Under the pieces are notes generated by a model that was not told where the DNA came from, searched no databases, and saw only the letters and a list, made by a program, of their open reading frames with translations. The translations under genes were made by a program, and so were the position numbers. DNA of 54,835 bases from Clostridium sp. CAG:568 (GTDB taxonomy: Bacteria > Bacillota_I > Bacilli_A > RFN20 > CAG-288). Within the stretch, counting starts at the first letter, position 1, and each line of letters starts with the position of its first letter. The stretch covers positions 1-54,835 of the forward strand of contig FR878802.1 in the NCBI GenBank assembly GCA_000434395.1, given 5' to 3'. This document shows, piece by piece, positions 41,913 to 50,004 of this stretch.

Positions 41913-42422
41913 ATGATTGATAGTTTCGATGATGTTCTCAAAGCTAGAAGATCTACTAGAGAATACACTGAAGAAGGTGTATCCAAGGAGGACATGCAAC
42001 AAATAGTAGAAGCCGGTACATTAGCTCCAAGCGGAATGGGTAAAAAAGAATTGATGTTTATTGGATTGACGAACGAATATGCGAAAGAATATTTGTCGAT
42101 TGCAAAGAATAAATTTGGAATGGATAGATATTATGGTGCAAAGCACATAATCCTTGTATTTAGAAACAAAGAAATCGAATCCTTATATCTTTTGGATGTT
42201 GGTGCTGCTATGGAAAACATGTTGCTCAAAGCTACAAACTTAGGACTTCAATCTTGTTGGATTCATGCTGCTAAAGATTTAGCAGAAAATAAAGACTTTT
42301 CTAAGTTCCAAGAGAAGCTTGGATTAGATAGCAAATACGAAGTATTAGAATCTATAGCTATAGGACATGGCGAAAAAACTATAGATAAAGAAGTGGACAA
42401 TTCCCGTGTCAAAGTATTCTAA
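41913..42422 (+). CDS. Nitroreductase-family FMN oxidoreductase
   Basis: About 169 residues. The N-terminal FMN-binding signature is RRSTREYTEEGVSKEDM with APSGMGKKE; the middle ILVF-LDVGAAMENMLLKATNLGLQSCWIHA is the dimer and FMN region; the C-terminus is a short IAIGHGEK. The small size fits the minimal nitroreductase type found in anaerobes. It uses NAD(P)H to reduce an unknown acceptor. Start at 41913 after AAGGAA. The next gene starts with GTG inside its 3' end, so the two are co-translated. A flavoprotein neighbour suggests a redox role. Confidence 0.88.
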   Translation: MIDSFDDVLKARRSTREYTEEGVSKEDMQQIVEAGTLAPSGMGKKELMFIGLTNEYAKEYLSIAKNKFGMDRYYGAKHIILVFRNKEIESLYLLDVGAAMENMLLKATNLGLQSCWIHAAKDLAENKDFSKFQEKLGLDSKYEVLESIAIGHGEKTIDKEVDNSRVKVF

Positions 42423-43572
42423 ACATAGAATTGCCATCTTAGGTGGTGGAGTAGCCGGAGTCTCTTTAGCTCTATTCATAAAAAATAGAGATCCTAGTTT
42501 TGAAGTCTCGATTTTTGATGGTTCAAAAAAAGTGGCTTCTAGAATTCTTATATCTGGAAACGGACGATCAAACTTCTTCAATACAGACTATTTCAACCCA
42601 TCGAACTTGGAAGACCCAATCTTTCACAAAGCAAAAAGTATCGTGGAAGGATCGATAGGATTAGATGCTTTTAATGAGTTCATCAAAATAACAAATTGTC
42701 CTTATTTCAATCAAGGGAATCTCATATATCCTTTTGCGAACAAATCATCTGCTTTATATGATTCAATGATGGATAAAATCCAACAGTACAAAGCACAAAT
42801 AATTCATGAGAAAGTAATTGATGTATTTGAAAACAAAGATGAATCTATTTCTTTTAAAACTATCGATGAAAATAATGACATAAAGAAATACTCATTCGAT
42901 AAAGTATGTCTTTCATTCGGTGGTAATTCATTAGCATATCCACCTTTTGATTGGTCTATTTTGAAATCCTTAAATTTAAAACATATCGAATATACCCCCG
43001 CTATTTGTCCTATAAAAGTAAAAGAGAAAGGACTTAAAGCCTTAGATGGAATAAGAGCTAAATGCATCATGTCTCTTTATAAAAAGGATGATTTGATTTA
43101 TAAAGAAGAAGGCGAGATATTATTCAAACCTGATGGATTATCTGGAATATGTATCTTCAATGCATCGATTAGATTAAATCCAAATGAATTGAATTCATAT
43201 TCTATTCATTTGAATTTAACTAAGCATTCCAATTCTAAGATAGAAGTAGGTATGAATAATATCTATTATGCATATCCAAAACAATTGAGTGAATATATAG
43301 TTAAAAAATCTAAAGAAGATAGTAAGACTTTGAATGATGAAGCTAGTAATCTATCATTCCAAATCCAAGGTTTATATCCTTTTAAGTTCTCACAAGTATC
43401 CAAAGGCGGTATCGATTTCTCTGAAATCAATACAAAAAACATGAATCTAATTAAGCATAAAAATATCTATACTTTAGGTGAAATGCTAGATATACCATTA
43501 CCATGTGGCGGTTATAATATTGGATTGTGTATAATCGAAGCCTACAAAGCCATGTTAAGTTTATTAAGTTAG
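42406..43572 (+). CDS. HI0933/BaiN-like FAD-dependent oxidoreductase
   Basis: 388 residues. Rossmann FAD-binding GGGVAG at the N-terminus, then SGNGRSNFFN (the HI0933/YhiN hallmark, normally SGGRCNxTN), and at the C-terminus KGGIDFSEINTKNM with LGEMLDIPLPCGGYNIG. These proteins bind FAD; one member, BaiN, acts on bile acid intermediates, but most are uncharacterised. Starts at GTG 42406, overlapping the nitroreductase by 17 bp. The first-motif Cys-to-Ser change (GRCN to GRSN) is a small departure from the norm. Confidence 0.9.
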   Translation: MSKYSKHRIAILGGGVAGVSLALFIKNRDPSFEVSIFDGSKKVASRILISGNGRSNFFNTDYFNPSNLEDPIFHKAKSIVEGSIGLDAFNEFIKITNCPYFNQGNLIYPFANKSSALYDSMMDKIQQYKAQIIHEKVIDVFENKDESISFKTIDENNDIKKYSFDKVCLSFGGNSLAYPPFDWSILKSLNLKHIEYTPAICPIKVKEKGLKALDGIRAKCIMSLYKKDDLIYKEEGEILFKPDGLSGICIFNASIRLNPNELNSYSIHLNLTKHSNSKIEVGMNNIYYAYPKQLSEYIVKKSKEDSKTLNDEASNLSFQIQGLYPFKFSQVSKGGIDFSEINTKNMNLIKHKNIYTLGEMLDIPLPCGGYNIGLCIIEAYKAMLSLLS

Positions 43573-43584
43573 GAGAAAGAAGCT

Positions 43585-45000
43585 ATGGAAACAAACATAA
43601 ATCAATTAGTTAAAGACAATTTAGGATCTTATCCAGCTCAGATCTTTGAAGAGTACTTCAACGAAAGAATTCCGGAAGCTGATAGAGATGGAACATTAGC
43701 TGTTTTAAAGAACACACTAGATATCTTAAAACAGACAGGTAATCTCCCAAAGAATTCTTCCTTATACTCATTGGTCTTCGATTTAATAAACTATTCGTAT
43801 GGTGAATGGTGGTTTGCAGTAAGAGATAACAAGAACAAAAAAGAAATAGTAAAAGACCATTCTTTGATCGTTTCACTATCAAATAAAGTTGCTGTTAAAT
43901 TCTTGCTATTGGTAAGAGGAGTTAGAAAAGGTCAACTTAAAATATCTTCTTTGAGTCCTTATTCACCAGTCAACACTGCTTTAAAAGCCTTGATTACTGA
44001 GCTTATAAATCTCAATTTTCCTTTCATACAAAACAATCCTCAGAAGACTTTAATCAACGATTTGTTCGGAAGGATTTTCTCAAAATCAAATGGAACTTTA
44101 AAAATGTTATCGCAAGGTTTAGCTAGTGATGCGTATGTATCGTGGAGAACATTGCATGAAGCAGAATGCATCCTTGCAATTCTAGTCAAAGATGGAAAGC
44201 CTATGCAGGATGAATATGTCCAACATATCATCTACGATAACGCGTTTAGAGGATCTATACAATCCAAAGAGAGAACAGATGAAATATTCATAGCTTTAAA
44301 AGCTGATTTAAAGTCTCACGGATTGAAGAGTAAAGATATGAAGAAGTTCATCGAATACGGATGGCTTTATCAAACCCCAGAATATAAAACACTGGAAGAG
44401 AAAGGAAAGCTATTTGAAAAATACGCTGTTTCTATTCGTGATTCAAATGGAAAAGAAGGATCCTTTAAAATCATTAGAGGCCCATCTATCGAATCTGAGG
44501 ACTATCCTTTATTTGAAAAATATCGTGCTGAATTGATGTCATGGGATCACAACCAATTACATGATTTTAAATTGAACTTCAGGGATGGAATAGAATTCTT
44601 AGCCGGACTTTCAAAATATTCCGAATGGTACGAAACAGCCAGTGAAGTCACACATTCCTCACCTGTTTTCTTCTATTCAAACGATCAATTCTTCTTTGAC
44701 TTATCAACTGTCGCATTATATCAGTTAGTACTGAGAGTCACAGGAATCTTCATGTCATATATGGACGAAGTATTCTCGGCCAATCCAAACACAAAGGGAT
44801 TAGTTCTTCAACTAATCTCTTATGCCAAAGAGATGTGTGATGATCAATGCCAAAGATTTAAGAATCTATATGGAATAGATGTCTTAAACGACGAAGGTAG
44901 TGTCAAGGATCCACATTCGAGAACAAGAGCTGAAAACAAGAGTGTGGATGATGGTGAAGCCTTCGATAAGCTGAGTGACTCTATGGATGATAAAAACTAA
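43585..45000 (+). CDS. DUF5677-like helical protein
   Basis: A 471-residue soluble, helix-rich protein without membrane segments. It contains a WRTLHEAECILAILV motif (about 190) and a later YETASEVTHSSPVFFYS motif (about 350). Both carry conserved Glu and His typical of the DUF5677/HEPN-like group of putative nucleases or toxins. A charged disordered tail follows. GGAGAAAG ribosome binding site. It lies in a tight same-strand run with the flavoprotein upstream and the RNA methyltransferase downstream. Assignment is by pattern only. Confidence 0.6.
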   Translation: METNINQLVKDNLGSYPAQIFEEYFNERIPEADRDGTLAVLKNTLDILKQTGNLPKNSSLYSLVFDLINYSYGEWWFAVRDNKNKKEIVKDHSLIVSLSNKVAVKFLLLVRGVRKGQLKISSLSPYSPVNTALKALITELINLNFPFIQNNPQKTLINDLFGRIFSKSNGTLKMLSQGLASDAYVSWRTLHEAECILAILVKDGKPMQDEYVQHIIYDNAFRGSIQSKERTDEIFIALKADLKSHGLKSKDMKKFIEYGWLYQTPEYKTLEEKGKLFEKYAVSIRDSNGKEGSFKIIRGPSIESEDYPLFEKYRAELMSWDHNQLHDFKLNFRDGIEFLAGLSKYSEWYETASEVTHSSPVFFYSNDQFFFDLSTVALYQLVLRVTGIFMSYMDEVFSANPNTKGLVLQLISYAKEMCDDQCQRFKNLYGIDVLNDEGSVKDPHSRTRAENKSVDDGEAFDKLSDSMDDKN

Positions 45001-45014
45001 AAGGACTATTTAAA

Positions 45015-46379
45015 ATGAGTGAAAAAACTATATATAAAAACCTTCCTATTGTTAGTGCCAAATGTATAGGATTGGATGATTTAGGGCAAGGTGTATGCAG
45101 GGATAAAGATAACATTCTTTTCGCTAGAGGACTCCTTCCTGGTGAGGAAGGTGAAGTACAGCTTAGAGCTGTCAAAGGAAAAGTTGCTTTTGGTGACACG
45201 ATCAAAGTCACTAAAAAAAGCCCTGATAGAGTCAAATGTCCTTTTGAATTGACAGAGACAGGAATATCAGATCTAGGTCATTTAAGATACGAAAAAAGGC
45301 TTATCTATAAACAAGAAAACATAAGAAATCTTATAAAGAAGTTCACCCATCTCGATATCGAAGTAAAGCCTACAATTCCTTGTCCTTTAAAAGATGGATT
45401 TAGAAACAAAATACAAAGACCTGTAAAGTATTCTGCTAAAGAGAAAAAAATAGTCAGTGGATATTATAGAATCAACACCCATAAGCTAGTAGAAATGGAG
45501 CATTGTCCAATCGAAAGCAAATTATCCGATATAGTTTTGACCAACCTTTTAACCATATTGAACAAATATAATATTCAGGCTTATGATGAGGATTCACAAG
45601 TAGGACTGTTACGTCATATATTGATCAGAACTTCCTACAACTACCAAGAAGCTTTAGTCACATTAGTCGTCACAAGTTTTGAAGTTCCAAATCTCGATAA
45701 CATAGTAAAAGATTTGATAGATATATGTCCTGAAGTTAAATCGATAACACTGAATTTAAACAAGAGAAGAACAAATGTCATTCTAGGAATGCTCGATAAA
45801 GTTGTATATGGCGATGGCCATATAAAAGATTCGATTCTCGGAAAGACATTTATCATATCAGCCAAATCCTTCTATCAAACGAATCCATCTCTTTTAGATC
45901 AACTCTATGGAAAAGCAATCGAAGGCCTTAATCTAAACGGAACAGAAACTATATTAGATGCATATTGCGGAACTGGTACAATTGGAATTTGTATGGCTGA
46001 CAAAGCTAAGAGAGTTGTCGGTGTAGAAATAGAGAGCAGCTCTTATGAAGATGCTTTGACAAATGCTAAAAACAACCATATAAACAACATTAATTTTCAC
46101 TTAGATGATGCGACTGAATATCTTCAAAGAACTGATGAGCATTTCGATTGTATAGTCTTAGATCCTCCAAGAAAAGGAACAACACCAGAGTTCATTAAAG
46201 CCTTGATAAAAAACGGTCCTGAAAAAGTAGCATACATATCTTGTGACCCTGCTACATTGGCTAGGGATTTAAATCTATTGAAGAATGATTATTCAATCAT
46301 TTCAGTACAAGGTGTGGATATGTTCCCTACTTCGCATCATGTCGAGACTGTGGTGTTGCTAAGTAAGAAAAACGGGTGA
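45015..46379 (+). CDS. rlmCD: 23S rRNA (uracil-C5) methyltransferase, RlmCD/TrmA family
   Basis: 454 residues. An N-terminal TRAM domain (about 1-70: KCIGLDDLGQGVCR, LLPGEEGE) precedes a middle RNA-binding part (PCPLKDGFRNKIQRPV). The SAM-binding core has DAYCGTGTIGICMA and VVGVEIE, then LDPPRKG. The catalytic Cys is in YISCDPATLARDL. The end HVETVVLLSKKNG is typical. The CxxxxxCxxC Fe-S motif of E. coli RlmD is lacking: only one Cys (KCPFELT) is in that part, as in Gram-positive RlmCD enzymes. The 3' tip is duplicated 6.1 kb downstream. Confidence 0.9.
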   Translation: MSEKTIYKNLPIVSAKCIGLDDLGQGVCRDKDNILFARGLLPGEEGEVQLRAVKGKVAFGDTIKVTKKSPDRVKCPFELTETGISDLGHLRYEKRLIYKQENIRNLIKKFTHLDIEVKPTIPCPLKDGFRNKIQRPVKYSAKEKKIVSGYYRINTHKLVEMEHCPIESKLSDIVLTNLLTILNKYNIQAYDEDSQVGLLRHILIRTSYNYQEALVTLVVTSFEVPNLDNIVKDLIDICPEVKSITLNLNKRRTNVILGMLDKVVYGDGHIKDSILGKTFIISAKSFYQTNPSLLDQLYGKAIEGLNLNGTETILDAYCGTGTIGICMADKAKRVVGVEIESSSYEDALTNAKNNHINNINFHLDDATEYLQRTDEHFDCIVLDPPRKGTTPEFIKALIKNGPEKVAYISCDPATLARDLNLLKNDYSIISVQGVDMFPTSHHVETVVLLSKKNG

Positions 46380-46564
46380 AGATAGCTGAAAATCGATAAA
46401 AATTGAGGGATTTCCTTCTTTCTAAAAATGAGGAAAATCCTTTTTTTGTTGCAAAAATGGGCTAATTGGCGGTAAACCGGTAAAAAACAGGGCATTACTC
46501 GTATGGAGAAATAGGTCAACTTCAAAAATGAACACCCATCCTACCTCGTATCGATACGGGGATA
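46338..46564 (+). repeat. Long direct repeat, copy A (rlmCD 3' tip plus downstream DNA)
   Basis: About 227 bp, clearly homologous to 52468-52695. It starts inside the last 14 codons of the methyltransferase gene and includes the terminator, a CGGTAAACCGG palindrome and a 27-bp imperfect palindrome (about 46540-46566, centred on ATCGAT). The next 250 bp to the minus-strand operon hold no gene. Copies A and B bracket the accessory island. Confidence 0.9.
46408..46447 (+). terminator. Terminator of the methyltransferase operon
   Basis: GGATTTCCT pairs with AGGAAAATCC (one bulge) across a 14-base loop, followed by seven Ts. Part of repeat A; copy B has an equivalent hairpin. Confidence 0.8.
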
Positions 46565-46813
46565 GGTGACCTTTATCCATGTTATATGGAAGGAATGGGG
46601 TGAAAATCTTTTGTCTTGGAAAGTCTTGCCATTTCAAAGAAAGCTATTTTTTCTTTAAGACTTCCCAATAACCTGTTTTTTTGAACCAACCCTTATCACA
46701 TAATTATATGCGACTAATTTTTCAAGGCATCTTCAAAGACAAGTGATCTAAATTATAATGGTGACGTTATAACTGTTAATGCTCATTTGGTGTGTGTTTG
46801 ACTCTTGAGTTTC

Positions 46814-47458
46814 TTAGTGATTTCCGAATAAAGTTCCCGTTCTTTTTGACAATAAATTGAAGAGGTTTTGAGTGTTGGCAGCGACATTTTCTCCTGCCAT
46901 TGCCAAGACACCAGAGATCTCTTTGTCGATTTCTCTCTTTGACTCCTCATAGCAATCTTCGAACAGCTTGCTCATGCATATGCACAACATATACATAATC
47001 TGGTTAAACAAGTAGAAGAGCCCGTTCACGTCGGACCATGCTCCAGTGTTTGCGTACCAAAGGTATCCGTTTGCGTGAGAGACCATCTGAGATTCTGCAT
47101 AATGGAGTTTTATCGAATGACCGTTTGATAAGCCTTTGCCATCTTCCTTAAATAAATCAGCCAACTGACTGACGAGCTTCGTCAAGGATTTCATCTTCCC
47201 CTCGGCATCCAATGTGTATCCTGTGGTTTTCTCGAAAGCTATGTCAAAGCTTTCTTTGCTCAAGCCGTTTGGGTATTTGGATTTATAGAACCCATATGCT
47301 TCCAAAAGGATTTCGTCGATGTCTTCCTTCGAGTCGTAGAGACGGGCAATCGACAGGTTATCATGGCATTGCATCAGCTTATAGGAATCGTTGACATCAT
47401 TAGAGTTCAAATAAACTTCGTAAAAGACGCTTAGAAGCTCTATGAGAACCTTCCACAT
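46814..47458 (-). CDS. Hypothetical helical protein, last gene of the SymE-like operon
   Basis: 214 residues, soluble, nearly all helical. It has a YAESQMVSHANGYLWYANTG segment (about 123-142) with a Glu-x5-His pattern similar to the DUF5677-like motif of 43585-45000. A hydrophobic stretch (LFNQIMYMLCICMSKLF) follows, then a helical tail. It overlaps the preceding gene by 19 bp. Codon use is markedly less AT-rich than the rest of the window. Function unknown, but coupling implies that it acts with the 481-residue protein. Confidence 0.75.
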   Translation of the reverse strand: MWKVLIELLSVFYEVYLNSNDVNDSYKLMQCHDNLSIARLYDSKEDIDEILLEAYGFYKSKYPNGLSKESFDIAFEKTTGYTLDAEGKMKSLTKLVSQLADLFKEDGKGLSNGHSIKLHYAESQMVSHANGYLWYANTGAWSDVNGLFYLFNQIMYMLCICMSKLFEDCYEESKREIDKEISGVLAMAGENVAANTQNLFNLLSKRTGTLFGNH

Positions 47459-48885
47459 TTGGACTTGACTTGCTCCGTGAAGCCGAAAACGGTATCGAAC
47501 GCCATCTCCTGTATAATCATCGATATGTTGTGGAAAGTGTTTGAGACGTAGTTATCTCCGAAGCTTTTGTTGAAAATGTCGATAACGCTTTCTAAATCCG
47601 TGCATTCAGATTTGATTGAGTCTATGAACCCCTCGGCATCCTTGCTTGAGAGAACCAGAAAACTATATTGCTTCAAATTCATTCCTTTAGGAAGGGTTGA
47701 ATACTCCTTCTTTAGGATTTCAAGCGTGTCCAATAACAGGAAAAGATGCCCCTTAGAGGTAAGGCTTTCATTTGATGTAGGATGAATCATTGCACTAAGG
47801 ATTGAGTATCGCTTTTCCCATTCATCTCCAAGATTGTCTTTTACCACTTTTTGGAATGACAATTTTGGATTGCAGGCGAAGGGGAGTGGAGAGCTAGCTA
47901 TCTTCTTCAAATCGGCTTTGCTTATGTCCGGGAATGCGGCTTGGAAAAAGTCTAAAGCCTCGTTGAATTTGTCTTTGATATCGTCCGGTATGATGCTTGA
48001 ATCATAGCATTCTTGGAATTTCCTATATTGCTTGTACTCGATGATGGGAACCTGGTTCTTTATGAGGTCGAGGCTGATGTTCTCAAAATATCCGTTTTTG
48101 CAGGCCGTTTTCATTGCCAGCCCTTCGATGATGCATCTCACATTTAAGAAGATGCCGGGAGATTCGATGTACTCGTAATAGAAATTCTTGAGGAAGCTCA
48201 TCGCATGGGACGTGATGTAAAAATCGAAAATCTCGTCATAGGATGGCGAATATCCCTTCTTGTTGCATTTCTCAAGAAGAACGTTGTTGTATGGGAAGAC
48301 TTTTCCGAAAAGGGCGTTCACATCCGATAGGGTTTTCTCAAGAATGTCCTGGCTTTTGTTTCCGTCATCGTTTTTTCTCAGTACGAAGTAGCTATCAGCA
48401 AGATTTTGTTCCAGCCACTTTCTCGTCATGTAGACTTTTGAGTATTTTGCAATGTCGCACAAAACTCTTATCAAATTGATATCAGGGCAGTCATGAAGGT
48501 AATCGTAAAGATTCTTGCTGTATGCATAAGCGGCTTGCTGGCCTAAGCCGTCGTAACTGATGCCATAGCTAATGTCAACCTCTTTGCCTGTTCTGGAATC
48601 TATCGAACCGTAAACTGGTCCTTTAGCCATCTCTTCAATGAATGGCATCGAAATCGCCAAGTCGTATATTTTGCCGTCAATCACCAGCCAGGAATGGTCG
48701 AATGGCTGGAAGCCTTTCTGTTCGCATTCTCCGATGCATGGCGTTGCGTCGATTCCGATTTTCTTTGCAAAGGCATACATCATCGCAGTAGTGGCATGGC
48801 AGGCTCCGTACCAATTATTTTTCCTCATGAATGACAAAAGGTTGTCGCAGAATTGGATGAATAGGTTCTTTTGCTCATCGTTCAT
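47440..48885 (-). CDS. Transglutaminase-like Cys-His-Asp domain fused to a helical domain
   Basis: A 481-residue soluble protein. The first about 90 residues look like a transglutaminase-fold (cysteine protease or acyltransferase) module: Cys29 in YGACHATT, His64 in PFDHSWLV and Asp75 in IYDLAIS, in the correct order and spacing. The rest is helical, with a VRCIIEGLAMK segment and YSILSAMIHPTSNESL. This recalls DUF5677/HEPN-like helical proteins, as does the next gene. No signal peptide, so it should act in the cytoplasm. It overlaps the SymE-like gene by 4 bp and the last gene by 19. No known family matched; the triad is inferred from sequence only. Confidence 0.7.
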   Translation of the reverse strand: MNDEQKNLFIQFCDNLLSFMRKNNWYGACHATTAMMYAFAKKIGIDATPCIGECEQKGFQPFDHSWLVIDGKIYDLAISMPFIEEMAKGPVYGSIDSRTGKEVDISYGISYDGLGQQAAYAYSKNLYDYLHDCPDINLIRVLCDIAKYSKVYMTRKWLEQNLADSYFVLRKNDDGNKSQDILEKTLSDVNALFGKVFPYNNVLLEKCNKKGYSPSYDEIFDFYITSHAMSFLKNFYYEYIESPGIFLNVRCIIEGLAMKTACKNGYFENISLDLIKNQVPIIEYKQYRKFQECYDSSIIPDDIKDKFNEALDFFQAAFPDISKADLKKIASSPLPFACNPKLSFQKVVKDNLGDEWEKRYSILSAMIHPTSNESLTSKGHLFLLLDTLEILKKEYSTLPKGMNLKQYSFLVLSSKDAEGFIDSIKSECTDLESVIDIFNKSFGDNYVSNTFHNISMIIQEMAFDTVFGFTEQVKSKCGRFS

Positions 48886-49169
48886 CTTTTCGTTCCCTCA
48901 CCTTTCATTCCATCGAGATAGGCATTGAGCTCTTTAAGCTGGCTTTTGCTCAGCCTGTTGATCTTCTCTTCGATGGATTCCTTTCTTGTTTTGGCCTCCG
49001 GTGGGGTGGTCTTTGCCAGCAGTATCTTGTCAGCGTTGATTTCTACGCTGACATACTCTCCTATATGGAAGCCTGCTTCTTCGAGCCATTTTCCTTTCAA
49101 AAGTATTGTAGGGACGGAAGTGTAGTTTCCTCCTCCCATCGATTGGTCATATATCTTTAGCTTTCTCAT
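48882..49169 (-). CDS. SymE/AbrB-fold small protein, first gene of the operon
   Basis: 95 residues. The N-terminal half (VPTILLKGKWLEEAGFHIGEY) matches the SymE-type SpoVT/AbrB-like core (VPxIRLKGxWLEEAGF). The C-terminal half is a helical extension with a KEEKINRL-like coiled pattern. SymE of E. coli is a type I toxin with an AbrB-like fold. Other relatives are DNA-binding antitoxin-like proteins. Here it heads an operon with strong AAGGAGGAAG and TATAAT signals and an inverted repeat operator, so it is more likely a regulator or antitoxin of the two proteins after it. No antisense SymR RNA can be told from sequence. Confidence 0.75.
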   Translation of the reverse strand: MRKLKIYDQSMGGGNYTSVPTILLKGKWLEEAGFHIGEYVSVEINADKILLAKTTPPEAKTRKESIEEKINRLSKSQLKELNAYLDGMKGEGTKR

Positions 49170-49192
49170 ATGTAGCTTCCTCCTTCACTTTT

Positions 49193-49225
49193 ATTATAAC
49201 TTATCGTTAATAAAATCTTAACGAT
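49193..49225 (-). promoter_or_regulatory. Promoter and inverted-repeat operator of the SymE-like operon
   Basis: On the minus strand, TATAAT (49193-49198) preceded at 17 bp by TTAAGA. A perfect inverted repeat ATCGTTAA / TTAACGAT (49203-49210 and 49218-49225, 7-bp gap) covers the -35 and spacer. That is the expected place for an autorepressor. Confidence 0.7.
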
Positions 49226-49305
49226 TATGAAGTGAAAAGCAGCATCGGTTTAAAAGCTTTTTAAAATTTACATTGAAGAAAAAGAATCGATGTCATCTAG
49301 AAAAT

Positions 49306-49334
49306 TTCACAAATCTACATTGGTGTGGTAAAAT
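49306..49334 (+). promoter_or_regulatory. Promoter of the secreted protein pair
   Basis: -35 TTCACA (49306-49311), 17 bp, -10 TAAAAT (49329-49334), 28 bp before the first ATG. It is divergent from the SymE-like operon promoter. Confidence 0.6.
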
Positions 49335-49361
49335 CATGTCAGTTGAAACGAGAAAGAGAAA

Positions 49362-50003
49362 ATGGCCAAGAAAAGTTTGATCAATGGAATGAAGTCAAAA
49401 TTCCTCGGGGGGTTACTATTTCTAAGTAACATCTCTCTTGTTTCAGTTAGCTTCTCTGCTTGGTCAATCGGGATGGTTGGAAGTGCCGAAGCCGAAATTC
49501 ACGTAGAAGCCGCCGATCTAACGTATGCCATTAATTTCAAATCTCTTGATTCTGGATATAGTTTTTGTAAATACGGATTTGTGAATTCCGATGGGCAAAT
49601 ATTTGATTCGGCAACATATGCTTTCTGCTTTTCGATGAATCAAATGGCGCTAAAGTCATTGGGATATTTTGATGACAATGTTTTGAACTTCAATTTGAAG
49701 ATAGTGAACGATTTACCATCTTCCAAATTTATAACCCTTTTCCAAAAAGGCTATTTCAGTGCAAAGGCATCGTTGCAATACAATTCAATTACAGGGAACG
49801 ATTATGCGTTAAGCTCGGCTTCCTCTAAATTGGCAGGGGAGATTCCGCTTACCAATCTGACCACAAACGATCAGGAGGATTTATTCGTTAATCTGTCTTT
49901 TGCTGTGAATTCAAACTCCTTAGCGTCTATTGCGACTTATTTTGATTCTTTTACATCATCTCCGAATCTCTCATTCAGTGTTTCTTTGGGGGTTATAAGC
50001 TAA
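49362..50003 (+). CDS. Small secreted protein with SipW-like signal peptide
   Basis: 213 residues. The N-terminus has a basic stretch and hydrophobic core ending LVSVSFSAWSIG, which resembles the SipW-dependent signal peptides of TasA/CalY-type fibre proteins. The mature part is beta-rich with many Ser, Asn and Phe, and two Cys (SFCKYG, FCFSM). It ends 1 bp before a large secreted protein whose signal region has a comparable GLSDWI. Probably co-expressed surface proteins. A specific family is not recognised, and a matching signal peptidase gene is not in the window. Confidence 0.7.
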   Translation: MAKKSLINGMKSKFLGGLLFLSNISLVSVSFSAWSIGMVGSAEAEIHVEAADLTYAINFKSLDSGYSFCKYGFVNSDGQIFDSATYAFCFSMNQMALKSLGYFDDNVLNFNLKIVNDLPSSKFITLFQKGYFSAKASLQYNSITGNDYALSSASSKLAGEIPLTNLTTNDQEDLFVNLSFAVNSNSLASIATYFDSFTSSPNLSFSVSLGVIS

Positions 50004-50004
50004 G

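Noticed and set aside
47212..47394. Plus-strand frame opposite the last gene of the SymE-like operon, as a possible SymR-like antisense gene
   Set aside because: It does not overlap the SymE-like gene, and no promoter or terminator for an antisense RNA is seen.
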